64,000 nt of DNA from Floridanema aerugineum (lineage in GTDB: Bacteria > Cyanobacteriota > Cyanobacteriia > Cyanobacteriales > Aerosakkonemataceae), in contig NZ_JBHFNQ010000257.1 of NCBI RefSeq assembly GCF_041929345.1, positions 9,915 through 73,914 on the forward strand, in the 5' to 3' direction. Position 1 is the stretch's first letter. Every line of letters starts with the position of its first letter. Below, piece by piece: positions 7,240-16,644 of the stretch. The notes under the pieces are model-generated. The model was given only the letters and a program-made list of their open reading frames with translations. It was not told the origin of the DNA and did no database searches. Position numbers and translations under genes: made by a program.

Positions 7240-9810
7240 CTATGGCACAAATATTTTTCCCCATTTAACCTCTACTACCCCATTAGGGAAAAAGACAACT
7301 TGTAACTCAGCTACAGGCTGAATTTCCTGATTAGACAGATTAGTTGCCTGCTGTGATAACACATTAGCTAAAGGAGTTGTTTTTAGCAAACTCCTTGAAA
7401 GTTCATCCAGACCTTCGGCGGAAATTACAGTTCCATTTTTATTCACCAACACTCGATAAACTAAATTATCAGTCAAACTTACTACTGTTTGATTGGCTTT
7501 AGAATTTACTAAGGTTTGCCAATTTTGGGCAGTTTTTTTTTGCAGTTGACCTTGTAATTGATCGAGGGTTTCTTTGTCGGTAATTGCTGGCAACATTAAC
7601 GCTTTGGTAAAGTCTAAACTAGAGGGAACCTCGGAGAGAATATGCGGAGGTAAATTCTTCAGTAGTCGTGCTGGTTTGAGATTATTATTCTCAAGGTCAA
7701 GGGTGCTATCGAGTAACTTCCTAACAGGTTTTTGGTCAGATTGGGTGAATAAGTGATGCGGGAAGGGTTTATAATCATATTCTCTCGGAACCTTGCCTTC
7801 AATGACTGCGATCGCGTGCTTGGTTGCTTCATAACCTACATTGCTTGGCGATTGATCGACAATAGATTGTAAGGGTTCTTTAGGATTGAGTAGCTGATTG
7901 GCAAAATTGCGAGTTAAGGGAACAATCCCAAAGACGTTAACTTTTTCACTTAAACCCAATTCCTTAACAGCCCTAATAGCCAATGTTGTAGTTGTTTGAT
8001 TGACTCCCCACAAGACATTAATATTTGGATTATTCCTCAGCATCGCCTTAACTTTTTCTAAATCTTCTGGACTTTTTGCATTGGTTGATGCGGTGTAATT
8101 CCAACGAATACCCGTATCTTTTATTCCTGCTAAAAAACCCTGCAAATAAGGAAAGTAGCGAGTCGAATCTGCACCATCCACAAATCCTATATTGACTACT
8201 TGCCCTGTCAACTCTTTTTTTGCCCAACTTCCCATATATTTACCAATGTCGTAACCCATCTTGGAAGAATCACTTTCATAACAAGCAAACACCACATTTT
8301 GTGCTTCTGGGGGTAAGCAATCACCGACATTAATTGTCACAACACCAGAGATATAAGCTGAAAAGATAGCAGTAGCAGATTTTTGAAGGTCTCGCGGTCT
8401 TAATACGATCGCATCAACATCTTGAGCTAGTAATTGCCGAATTCCTTCGGCTTCAGCTTGCGGACTATCTCCTGTTTTCAGGGGTATAACTTCAATATTT
8501 TGATGTTCTTTAGCATACTTCTCGATCCCTTGTTGATATAACTTATGACTTGAAGCATCATTAGGAATCAAGAATCCTATTTTATAAGTATCCATCCCTG
8601 GATTAGCAATTTTGGCTTCCCAGTTGCTGTCCTTTGTAGCTTTTTCCCAATTGTAGGCTCGTTCTAATTGATCTGCTGACCAAAACTTAGCTCGCTTGAG
8701 ATCGGCATCTTCCAGTTCTGCACCGATCATTATAGTTCCATTCCGCAAATCCGCATAGCGAAGCAAAGCGCCTTCCAAATTTGCTTTGTAAAGAATAGCT
8801 CCTTGCAAATTCGATCGACTCAAGTTGGTGTGTTCCAGATTAACTTGAATCAATTTAGCACCTGCCAAATTTGACCAGAGCAAAACTGCATGAACGATCG
8901 AGGCTTTTGTTAAGTTAGCATCTCGAAGATTGATGCGACTCATAAAGCTACCATCGAGATTCGCTGACTCTAAATCTGCTTGCTCTAAGTGAGCAATTCG
9001 GAGATTTGCACCTTTGAGGTTTGCGCCCTTTAAATTCGCGCCTTTAAGGTTCACGCCTTCTAAATTTGCGCCTTCTAAGTTCGCGCCTTCTAAATTTGCG
9101 CCTTCTAAGTTCGCGCCTTTTAAATTCGCTCCTGCTAGATTGCTCTGGGAAAGATTAAATCCTTCATGCTTGAACAGCTGAGGCGGCCATTGGGCAAAAG
9201 TTTCTCGGCTTAATTGAAATTTATAGCACTTATTTAGCTGAATCCCTTGCAGATTTGCCTTAACCAGTTGTCCACCTAAGAGACTTTCGCACATATCATT
9301 AAGGCTCTGAATAGCATCAATTCTCGATTGCGAATACTCTACATCATTTTGTTCTCGAATTTCTTCCCTTGCTTCATTAATTGCTTGCTGTTGTCGCTGA
9401 GGAGCTTCCAGAAAATATGCTGCCATTGCTGCTAAAAGGGTAAATTGACCGATCACAGTTGCTAAACTGTAGATTGAGAGATTTTCACACCACTTGACTA
9501 TATCTCCCAACCTGCGATCGAAAAATTTGATAGGTTTGAGCAAAGGAGAATTAAAAGTTCTCGCGGCTTTATTGCTCTGGTACGTTTCAAACATCCGCCG
9601 ATAGCTTTCTAGAGGAATATCAAGTCTTTTAGCTTCCTTAATTAATTCGTACTCTTGTTCAACTGAATCTTCAAAGGCAGCTACAGTGCGAAAGCTATCC
9701 TCTAAAATTATTAAAACATTTTCTATTTCGGTTATGTCGCCTTTTTCATGAAGAAACTCTTTGATTTCTGCTGCAGGTTCGGTTTCTCTTGGTGTTTTAT
9801 TTCTACCCAC
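7240..9810 (-). CDS. Pentapeptide-repeat / sugar-binding-protein-like membrane fusion
   Basis: 856 residues with an unusual layout. Residues 1-110 are cytoplasmic-like and helical, 112-134 form one membrane helix, 135-175 are polar and helical, and about 219-395 are pentapeptide repeats (runs of ANLEG, ANLKG). About 418-700 resemble a type I periplasmic binding protein of the ribose/galactose class (YKIGFLIPNDASS, AIVLRPRD, FVDGAD). Residues 700-856 are an unidentified C-terminal domain. With one helix the sensor half would be outside the membrane. A ligand sensor or scaffold is plausible; no transporter genes adjoin it. Pentapeptide repeats usually mediate protein contacts, but the function here is unknown. 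Confidence 0.85.
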   Translation of the reverse strand: MGRNKTPRETEPAAEIKEFLHEKGDITEIENVLIILEDSFRTVAAFEDSVEQEYELIKEAKRLDIPLESYRRMFETYQSNKAARTFNSPLLKPIKFFDRRLGDIVKWCENLSIYSLATVIGQFTLLAAMAAYFLEAPQRQQQAINEAREEIREQNDVEYSQSRIDAIQSLNDMCESLLGGQLVKANLQGIQLNKCYKFQLSRETFAQWPPQLFKHEGFNLSQSNLAGANLKGANLEGANLEGANLEGANLEGVNLKGANLKGANLKGANLRIAHLEQADLESANLDGSFMSRINLRDANLTKASIVHAVLLWSNLAGAKLIQVNLEHTNLSRSNLQGAILYKANLEGALLRYADLRNGTIMIGAELEDADLKRAKFWSADQLERAYNWEKATKDSNWEAKIANPGMDTYKIGFLIPNDASSHKLYQQGIEKYAKEHQNIEVIPLKTGDSPQAEAEGIRQLLAQDVDAIVLRPRDLQKSATAIFSAYISGVVTINVGDCLPPEAQNVVFACYESDSSKMGYDIGKYMGSWAKKELTGQVVNIGFVDGADSTRYFPYLQGFLAGIKDTGIRWNYTASTNAKSPEDLEKVKAMLRNNPNINVLWGVNQTTTTLAIRAVKELGLSEKVNVFGIVPLTRNFANQLLNPKEPLQSIVDQSPSNVGYEATKHAIAVIEGKVPREYDYKPFPHHLFTQSDQKPVRKLLDSTLDLENNNLKPARLLKNLPPHILSEVPSSLDFTKALMLPAITDKETLDQLQGQLQKKTAQNWQTLVNSKANQTVVSLTDNLVYRVLVNKNGTVISAEGLDELSRSLLKTTPLANVLSQQATNLSNQEIQPVAELQVVFFPNGVVEVKWGKIFVP

Positions 9811-10196
9811 GCTTAAGCTCCTACAAAATTGCCAAGAATGGCTCGTTTGTCAATTGCTATCTCAAGAATACTCAATTAAGCAAATTGATGGTCTTTGGGG
9901 ACGTTCGCGTAGCCTGTCCCTACCCAAAACTCGAGCCGTATTGATTGCCATCTTTATTCGCAGATGACCCGGAAGAATTATATCACTTCTTTGATAAATT
10001 TTACATACCCATTATTTCCGAGTACACTAGGGTTTGAGCCTAGTTTGAACGGGACTACTAAAGGGAAGCGATAAACTAAAGAGCATCTAAATTGTATATT
10101 TTTGGTGCTAGGCAAAAACTGTCAATCCCTCTCCCATCTCCCCATCCCCCTTCTCTCCATCAACCTAAATATTAAATTTAAATACGTAGCAGTTTA
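9811..10196. other. Intergenic region upstream of the pentapeptide fusion
   Basis: 386 nt. It should contain the promoter of the 7240-9810 gene and the 3' end of the phytochrome transcript. The tract GGGACGTTCGCGTAGCCTGT (9899-9918) looks like a dispersed cyanobacterial repeat. No convincing gene was seen. Confidence 0.5.
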
Positions 10197-12698
10197 TTAA
10201 GAGGCTTTGATCGGAATCTCAATAATAAACTCTGCTCCTTTTCCTTTTAGTGACTTACAGGTGAGTTTACCTTGGTGTTTTTCCACTACAACAGCATAGC
10301 TAATTGCCAATCCAATGCCTGTACCTTTCCCCACCATTTTAGTAGTAAAAAATGGGTCAAACAAGCGGCTTTGCATTTCTTCAGCAATACCGCAGCCATT
10401 ATCTTTAATGCGAATACTTACATAATTATGATCGACTACTGCGGTGCGAATTTCGATCGTAGGTGATGAATATTGAGAATCTTCTTTTTTCCAATTTACT
10501 AATGAAGGGTTTTCCATTCCCTCTTCTAGTGCGTCAATGGCATTAGCTAAAATATTCATAAATACCTGATTGAGTTGACCAGCATAACACTCTACTTTCG
10601 GTAATTTACCATAGGCTTTAATTACCTCAATTCCAGTACGATTAGGATTACATTTTAAGCGATTACTCAAGATTAACAGAGTGCTATCTATTCCGTCATG
10701 AATATCAACAAATTTCATTTCACTTTCATCAAGCCGAGAGAAGTTCCGCAGTGCTAACACAATTTCTCGAATGCGTTCTGCTCCCAGTTTCATAGAAGCC
10801 AAAAGTTTTGGCAAGTCTTCCACCAAAAAATCTAATTCTACCTGTTCTGCCTTTTCTGTAATTTCCTCTCCAGGTTCAGGGAAATATTTTTGATATAAAT
10901 TCAACAGGTCTAGCAAGTCTTGTGTATATTCATCAGCATGACTTAAATTACCATAAATAAAGTTAATTGGGTTGTTAATTTCGTGGGCAATACCAGCTAC
11001 CATTTGCCCCAAAGCTGACATTTTTTCGCTTTGCACTAACTGAGTTTGGGTACGCTGAAGTTCTTTAAGCGCTTGTTCTAATTGAGCGGCTTTTTCTCTT
11101 TCTCTGGCTTCCGATTCTTGCAAAGCTGCATTTAATTTAGCCAGTTCATCTGCTTGACGCAGGACAATTTTAATAATGGCATTTCTCAGTTCATGTACGG
11201 CTTCTATTTCACATGGTTTCCAAGGTAAGGATTTAAATTTAACGATTTCTTTCCACAATTCAAAGGATTTACGAGGCGAAAGACGTAAGCTGCCATCTTC
11301 CATGATTTTAGTGATTTCTGCTGGTTCATAAGGATTACCTGCCCAATTCACTGTTTGCACAACTTCAGGTCGAAAACATAAAACATAATGATTCTGTGTT
11401 TGGGACAAGGAAATTCCAATTAAGCCACTAGCTACATCCTTATATTTTTCTGCTTCTGGATAAAGTTTTGCCAAGGAATCTGTATAAAAAACATCTTGTT
11501 TAAAGTTATTACCTATCCACTCAATTAAGTTCTTAATTTCGCTTATTGAGGGAGTTTTACCAATGATTCTACATTCTTGATCTAAACAAACTGCGGCTCC
11601 TTCTGCGCTGACTAATTCTAATAAATTAGGATAGTGTTTGAGTAATCCGTCTATCACATTTTTTTCCCTGGACATATATTCAATAAATCTAGAAATCAGG
11701 GATTTTAGTTTAATTTGATAATCGTAATTTTCGCTATCAGCTTTTGAGGAAAGTTCCACGGACATTACTTGTCCTAAAAATTTGCAAGCTGTGCGAGCTT
11801 CATAACTAATATATTTTGGTGAATAATGATGACAGGCGACAAGCCCCCAAAGTTTTTGCTCTTTCATTAAAGATATAGACATTGAAGCACCAACACCCAT
11901 ATTTTGCAGATATTCTATATGTAATGGGGAGACACTTCTTAACCCGGAAAAACTCAAATCTATGGGATTACCAGTGACAGGATTATTAAGAGGTGTAATC
12001 GCAACTGGTTGATAGTTAACATCGGCAATTAATCTAATCCAATTTAAGGCATATAGTTTTCTTGCTTGTTTAGGAATATCTGTAGCTGGGTAGTTTAATC
12101 CTAAATAACTGGTTAAATCTTCTCGTTTATCTTCAGCAATTACTTCTCCATGACCTTCGGGGCTAAATCTGTATACCATGACTCTATCAAAACCAGAAAG
12201 ATGCCGCACTTCTGTAGCTATATTTTGGCATAGTTGCTGTAAATTAAGTGATTCCTGAATTTTAGAAGCGGCTGTTCTAATATAATGATAAAAACTAAAA
12301 AAAGGCATATATTCTATAGAGGCTGCCACCTCTAATTCTAGGATTAATAATCCATTTATCCGATGGATTATTCCATCGAAACAAACAGACCCTTGGCTAG
12401 TTTTTATAGATAATTTAATGGGATTAAACGATTGTATTTCTTCAGAAAATAAACATTCTTTGAGGCGCTGAATCTGTAATTTATCAACTAACAAACTCAA
12501 GTTATTACTAATCAAAGCTTCAGCTTTAATTCCCAAAAATTCCAGAGTGTTTTCACTGGATTGTAAGATGGTAAGATCGGGTTCTTGTAATACTAATAGA
12601 ACCCCATGAGGCTGAATTGAACCAGGAATGTGAATTGGTTCGCTCTCACAGTTAGTTAGACCAGCTTCTTCAGCTGTAATAATTTTGCTCGTCGTCAT
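10197..12698 (-). CDS. bphP: Bacteriophytochrome-type sensor histidine kinase
   Basis: 833 residues: N-terminal PAS-like domain (about 15-130), chromophore GAF (about 140-310; PATDIP), PHY (about 320-500; WAGNP and RLSPRKSF tongue motifs), coiled coil (515-560), HisKA with H-box GIAHEINNP (His572) and a HATPase domain (NILANAIDAL, KDNGCGI, GTGIGLAIS). Cys17 in NCESEPIHIPGSIQPHG is the biliverdin-binding position of bacteriophytochromes, while the GAF cysteine of Cph1-type phytochromes is replaced by Leu (SPLHIEYL). A biliverdin-binding red/far-red photoreceptor kinase is therefore predicted. No response regulator lies next to it. Confidence 0.95.
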   Translation of the reverse strand: MTTSKIITAEEAGLTNCESEPIHIPGSIQPHGVLLVLQEPDLTILQSSENTLEFLGIKAEALISNNLSLLVDKLQIQRLKECLFSEEIQSFNPIKLSIKTSQGSVCFDGIIHRINGLLILELEVAASIEYMPFFSFYHYIRTAASKIQESLNLQQLCQNIATEVRHLSGFDRVMVYRFSPEGHGEVIAEDKREDLTSYLGLNYPATDIPKQARKLYALNWIRLIADVNYQPVAITPLNNPVTGNPIDLSFSGLRSVSPLHIEYLQNMGVGASMSISLMKEQKLWGLVACHHYSPKYISYEARTACKFLGQVMSVELSSKADSENYDYQIKLKSLISRFIEYMSREKNVIDGLLKHYPNLLELVSAEGAAVCLDQECRIIGKTPSISEIKNLIEWIGNNFKQDVFYTDSLAKLYPEAEKYKDVASGLIGISLSQTQNHYVLCFRPEVVQTVNWAGNPYEPAEITKIMEDGSLRLSPRKSFELWKEIVKFKSLPWKPCEIEAVHELRNAIIKIVLRQADELAKLNAALQESEAREREKAAQLEQALKELQRTQTQLVQSEKMSALGQMVAGIAHEINNPINFIYGNLSHADEYTQDLLDLLNLYQKYFPEPGEEITEKAEQVELDFLVEDLPKLLASMKLGAERIREIVLALRNFSRLDESEMKFVDIHDGIDSTLLILSNRLKCNPNRTGIEVIKAYGKLPKVECYAGQLNQVFMNILANAIDALEEGMENPSLVNWKKEDSQYSSPTIEIRTAVVDHNYVSIRIKDNGCGIAEEMQSRLFDPFFTTKMVGKGTGIGLAISYAVVVEKHQGKLTCKSLKGKGAEFIIEIPIKAS

Positions 12699-12967
12699 GT
12701 TAGTAATTTTCCTTTTAAATAGAAAAAAACACTGATACTAGGATGAGATTAAGTATAGATCTTTCTTCTTAATGTTGCTGATGATTATGGCGATCGCACC
12801 GGAGCGCCGCTGTTATTTCTGAAAAACTACTCCTGTCCTTTAAAGTATTTAACTAACTGATACTAAGATGCCCAGAAAAATTATTGATTATTCAAATTTT
12901 GCAGATAATTAATAATTTTTAATAATTTCACTAAAATACTTTTAAGAAATATAACTTATTAACAATT

Positions 12968-13552
12968 TTAAGCGGATCTACCACTTTCGCCCTGTATTAT
13001 AGCGGCACCAATTAAATGTGCAAGGCGCAGCGCTTCTGGAACATTACCGCAGTCTGTCAATCTTTGCAGTACCGCACTGATAACTTCTGGTGTTTCGCCA
13101 CAAACTTGAAAATAAAAAGGTGGAAAGGCATGAATTGTACCTGCACGTTGCAGTATTTTTAAGCGTTTTTCTGGTTGAGGAAGACGGCGCAAAGCAGTTT
13201 CCATTGCGCTAAGGTTTGGGAGATGGCGCATGACGGAAACACAAGGAAGTTCTAGTTGCTGGGAAAGTAGCGGCAGGTCTATGATATTGAAGCCACCAAA
13301 GGCGATGCCATCCAGTAGCAAAATGTGTAATTGTGGTAAAAATTTGCTGCCAATAAGTAACTTACAAATTGTATCTGTAGCGTTCCAGCCATCTTGTCGG
13401 ACATACCCCCAAACCATGCCTTCAAAACGGGTATTGGCACAGACAATTCCAGATATGGCGACACGACTTCCCCGGCGACGTTGAAAAGGTGCATCATCAA
13501 AACCGATGACACGAATTGTGCGGTTTAATCTCAGTAGAGATGCCAGATTCAT
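12968..13552 (-). CDS. DUF99 family protein
   Basis: 194 residues matching the DUF99/UPF0215 family, best known in archaea and thought to share the endonuclease V-like fold. Visible family features are IRVIGFDDAPF at about 14-24, VAISGIVCANTRFEGMVWG (about 31-49), and ILLLDGIAFGGFNIID around 77-92. The conserved Asp residues could coordinate a metal, but the biochemical role is unknown. It stands alone, between the phytochrome and J-domain genes. The TTAAG-rich flanks show no clear operon. Confidence 0.85.
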   Translation of the reverse strand: MNLASLLRLNRTIRVIGFDDAPFQRRRGSRVAISGIVCANTRFEGMVWGYVRQDGWNATDTICKLLIGSKFLPQLHILLLDGIAFGGFNIIDLPLLSQQLELPCVSVMRHLPNLSAMETALRRLPQPEKRLKILQRAGTIHAFPPFYFQVCGETPEVISAVLQRLTDCGNVPEALRLAHLIGAAIIQGESGRSA

Positions 13553-13656
13553 GAGTGATTATTTACCATAAGATATGTACTGATTAGAATATTGATAATT
13601 TCCGTTTATTCATAGTCGCGATCGCTAATTTACCACTAAATTCTCTCTTTAACTCA

Positions 13657-14076
13657 TTAGTCTAACCACACAAACATATCTTTACGATTGAAATTACTGA
13701 ACGGCATATTTTCATCAATATCCGGGTGTCTCTTTTCGGTTTTTGGTTGAGTTTTTGGTTGAGTTTTAGGTTGAGCTTTTGGTTGTTGGTAAAAGTTGCT
13801 ACCGTTTTTCTGAATAGAGGAAGATGGCGGATTTTGCAGGTCAGGATTGGTTGGGGAAGAGAGGGAAACGGAAGTGTAAGTATGTGAACGTAAATGCTGA
13901 TGAGCTTCGTTGATTTCTTGCAACTTTTTATGAGCTTTTTGTTGCAGTCGTGGATGATTGGGAAAACGGTCTGGATGCCATACCATTGCCAAATCTTTGT
14001 ACCCCTGGTGAATTTCTTCTAAGGAGGCTCCAGGCTCTAGTTCAAGTACTTTGTAGTATTCTTCTAGTTTACTCAT
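13657..14076 (-). CDS. J-domain (DnaJ-like) protein
   Basis: 139 residues. The J domain spans about 5-70 (YYKVLELEPGASLEEIHQGY) with the HPD tripeptide in MVWHPDRFPNHPR, so it should stimulate an Hsp70/DnaK ATPase. The C-terminal half is Ser/Pro/Gln-rich and carries four tandem QPK-type units (KAQPKTQPKTQPKTQPK), with no zinc-finger or substrate-binding domain, placing it among the small type III J-proteins. GGGAG lies 7 nt before the ATG at 14076. A longer in-frame start at 14178 adds non-homologous residues and is rejected. Confidence 0.88.
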   Translation of the reverse strand: MSKLEEYYKVLELEPGASLEEIHQGYKDLAMVWHPDRFPNHPRLQQKAHKKLQEINEAHQHLRSHTYTSVSLSSPTNPDLQNPPSSSIQKNGSNFYQQPKAQPKTQPKTQPKTEKRHPDIDENMPFSNFNRKDMFVWLD

Positions 14077-14294
14077 TGATGACTCCCTACGGTCATTCCA
14101 AAAATAGCGATCGACCCACGTATTTTTAGTTTGAAGTGAGTTGACAATAAAGTGGTATTTTTGAAGACATAGTTTCAAAAAAATATGTTCGGATATTTTC
14201 CTTAACTTAAATTAATCTTTAGTAAAGTAACTACTCTATTTCCATACATTATTAATTTGAGCTAGAAAATCAGTTAAATAAGTTACATTATTAC

Positions 14295-14597
14295 CTACCA
14301 ATCTCGTCCTTTAATTTCAAAATTTGTTAAGCCTTGAGGTGGTTCGTATTCAATAGCGACGTTTTTCACCTCAGCTGCACGGCTTCCTTGATGACACCAA
14401 CTAACTATTTGCTCAACCTCTGCTTTTTTCCCTTCAAAAACAGCCTCTACACGACCGTCGGGTAAGTTGCGTACCCAACCTTTAACACCTAACTGCTTTG
14501 CTTGATTGTAGGTAGAGTAGCGATAACCTACTCCTTGAACAAGTCCAGTAACAATAACATGAACGCGAATTAAGTCTGTTTGTGATTCTTTTGTCAT
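14295..14597 (-). CDS. acyP: Acylphosphatase
   Basis: 100 residues, the normal size for a stand-alone acylphosphatase, which hydrolyses carboxyl-phosphate bonds such as in acetyl or carbamoyl phosphate. The phosphate-binding loop is GLVQGVGYR with catalytic Arg26, and the catalytic Asn44 is present in GWVRNLPDGRVEAVFEG. It begins 6 nt after the stop of a second, larger acylphosphatase-domain gene on the same strand, so the two are very probably one transcript. Their acylphosphatase domains are clearly related in sequence, which suggests a tandem duplication. Confidence 0.95.
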   Translation of the reverse strand: MTKESQTDLIRVHVIVTGLVQGVGYRYSTYNQAKQLGVKGWVRNLPDGRVEAVFEGKKAEVEQIVSWCHQGSRAAEVKNVAIEYEPPQGLTNFEIKGRDW

Positions 14598-14603
14598 AAT
14601 TCT

Positions 14604-15953
14604 TTAACTTATAACTCTTCGATTCAAAAGTTCGGCTACATGAGTATGAATTACTTCGTTTTCCCAATAATTAGGATAATTATAGTAATTATTACTCATT
14701 TCAATGGCAATATCCTCAATTGCTGGATGACCACCAAATAGAGAACTAATGGGAAATGCTGATAGATCGTTTATATCATAAAAAACTTTCCAAATAATTT
14801 CTTGGGTTTGTTCGGGAATGCCAATTTCATCAATGGATAAAGTGTCTTGATTTGCCAAGGTATTAACTACCCGTTGGGAACTTAGTAATAAAAGTGGAAG
14901 TTGGGATGCCATAGTAACGATCGATCCGATTTCTAAATGTTTTTTCTGAGTAGCGGTACGCCAAAATAAATAGCGTTCTACTGTTTCTCGCTTTTCCTCT
15001 GCCAAAATAGGACTGTTAGCAATTGTTGGTTCTTTGTCTAATTCCGGGTTATGGTTGCTCTGGTTTCCAGTTTGGTAAAATAAACCATGTAAGAAATCGT
15101 TAACTATATTTGTACCTAAACCGCTGCTAATGGCGTGTAATCTAATTTTGATTGTGGCTTCTTTTTTAGCTAAATTTCTCTCTATTTGATGACGATACTT
15201 TTCTAAAAGGTCTAAAATTTGACTGTAAACTGCTAGTTGTAGGGCAATTTTTCCCTCAATTCCGCTATAGTAAATAGCTGCACCGATTCCCTGTGACCAA
15301 ATTAGGTTTTGTAGGGGGTGAAGTAGCGATCGCCACCAAGGTTGTAAGCTATTATTAGTAATCTTTTGTGATTGAGCTTTTAAATTTAGTTGGTTAGCAA
15401 TAAACTCTTCTGCTTTATGCAACTTTTCATCTAATCTATCTTCCTCTGTATCTGCCAAATAATGACCCCAATTTACTGAGATAATATCATCAATCCGTTC
15501 CGATAGTTTATGCTGTTTCTTAACTGGTTCCCAAAGTAAATCATATAGTTTCGTTTCGGAAAACTTAGAATTTAGGGGAATTACACCATGTACAAATAAG
15601 AGGATATTAATAGTTTTAACTTTAACGTCTTTCGGCTCATTTTTAATACTAAGTTCGCTAGGTCGCCTGATAATAAAATCCTTCAATCCCTGTAGTTTTT
15701 CATATTCGACTGTCACAGTTTTGACTACTGCATCAGGACTCCCTCGGTAACACCAACGAATGATTGCTTCGACAAGTTCTTTGTTTCCTTCAAACACAGC
15801 TTCTACCCGTCCATCGGGTATTTCTTCCACCCAACCCCCGATTCCCCATTGATTTGCTTTGTCCCAAGTAGCTAGGCGATAACCAACTCCATGAACAGTT
15901 CCAGTAATGAAAACGTGCGCTCTAACTCTTTCTGACGATGATTGTTTTTCCAT
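14604..15953 (-). CDS. Acylphosphatase-like domain fused to a hydrolase-like domain
   Basis: 449 residues. Residues 1-97 are acylphosphatase-like (GTVHGVGYR with Arg26), but the catalytic Asn position is Glu44 (GWVEEIPDG), so catalysis is doubtful. Residues 115-449 contain LLFVHGVIPLN (119-129), typical of the first strand and oxyanion loop of alpha/beta hydrolases. HAISSGLGTNIVNDFL (273-288) is where a nucleophile elbow (HSLG) would be expected, but its Ser is Gly. The fusion may thus be a binding or regulatory protein. It is the first gene of a pair with the active-looking acyP. I know of no named family with this layout. Confidence 0.8.
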   Translation of the reverse strand: MEKQSSSERVRAHVFITGTVHGVGYRLATWDKANQWGIGGWVEEIPDGRVEAVFEGNKELVEAIIRWCYRGSPDAVVKTVTVEYEKLQGLKDFIIRRPSELSIKNEPKDVKVKTINILLFVHGVIPLNSKFSETKLYDLLWEPVKKQHKLSERIDDIISVNWGHYLADTEEDRLDEKLHKAEEFIANQLNLKAQSQKITNNSLQPWWRSLLHPLQNLIWSQGIGAAIYYSGIEGKIALQLAVYSQILDLLEKYRHQIERNLAKKEATIKIRLHAISSGLGTNIVNDFLHGLFYQTGNQSNHNPELDKEPTIANSPILAEEKRETVERYLFWRTATQKKHLEIGSIVTMASQLPLLLLSSQRVVNTLANQDTLSIDEIGIPEQTQEIIWKVFYDINDLSAFPISSLFGGHPAIEDIAIEMSNNYYNYPNYWENEVIHTHVAELLNRRVIS

Positions 15954-16022
15954 AAAATTTATATTAAATAACTACTGTCGATCGATTTTTATTTCTCACT
16001 TTACCACTAGGAGATTAGTTTC

Positions 16023-16583
16023 ATGTTTTCTTTAGATTTATTAAATCTTTTTCATAAGCTCGCTTGGCGAATTAATACGGCTTTTTCCACATTCCCAACA
16101 ATTAAAGCTTGGTTAATTGCGATCGTATTATTACTCATACTAACTCTCTTTTGCTTGCCTATAGGTTTGTGGTGCAATTTCTTGAAAATTGAAAATATGA
16201 GAGCGTCAAAGACAATAATTTTTAGTATTATAGCAGGTTCTCTGCTATTTCCGGCTATTTCGGAAGAGCTATTTTTTCGAGTTTTATTACTTCCTCATCC
16301 CCAAGAAAATGTGACGACAGCAACAGTCTGGTTTTGGGGAAGTCTGAGTTTAGTACTTTTTATTATTTATCATCCACTGAATGCAGTTACTTTCTTTCCT
16401 GCAGGACGTAAAACATTTTTTAATCCGATTTTTTTGTTACTTGCGGCAGTTTTAGGAATAGTTTGTAGTGTAGTTTATTTACAAAGTGGTTCTCTGTGGT
16501 TGCCAGTCATCATTCATTGGTTAGTTGTAGTAGTTTGGTTAGTATTTTTGGGAGGATATAAGCAATTGCATGGTGAAGTTTAA
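16023..16583 (+). CDS. CPBP-family (CAAX protease/Abi) intramembrane protease
   Basis: 186 residues with about five hydrophobic segments (about 30-50, 62-85, 100-118, 135-155, 162-180). The family motif EExxxR is seen as SEELFFRVLLLP near residue 81, and a second motif with conserved His as FIIYHPLNA near 120. The final HWLVVVVWL helix holds another conserved His. Family members are glutamic intramembrane proteases of the Rce1 type; substrates of the cyanobacterial ones are mostly unknown. TAGGAGATTAG precedes the ATG. Confidence 0.85.
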   Translation: MFSLDLLNLFHKLAWRINTAFSTFPTIKAWLIAIVLLLILTLFCLPIGLWCNFLKIENMRASKTIIFSIIAGSLLFPAISEELFFRVLLLPHPQENVTTATVWFWGSLSLVLFIIYHPLNAVTFFPAGRKTFFNPIFLLLAAVLGIVCSVVYLQSGSLWLPVIIHWLVVVVWLVFLGGYKQLHGEV

Positions 16584-16644
16584 TCAGCTAAAATCAGAAT
16601 CATATAATTTCCAGTAAACCAATTAGATTTTCAATGTTATTGCT

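Noticed and set aside
13279..13512. Alternative frame inside the DUF99 gene
   Set aside because: Overlaps fully with a gene that has clear family motifs; codon use and context do not support it.
14482..14667. Minus-strand frame across the two acylphosphatase genes
   Set aside because: Spans the junction of two well-supported genes in another frame.
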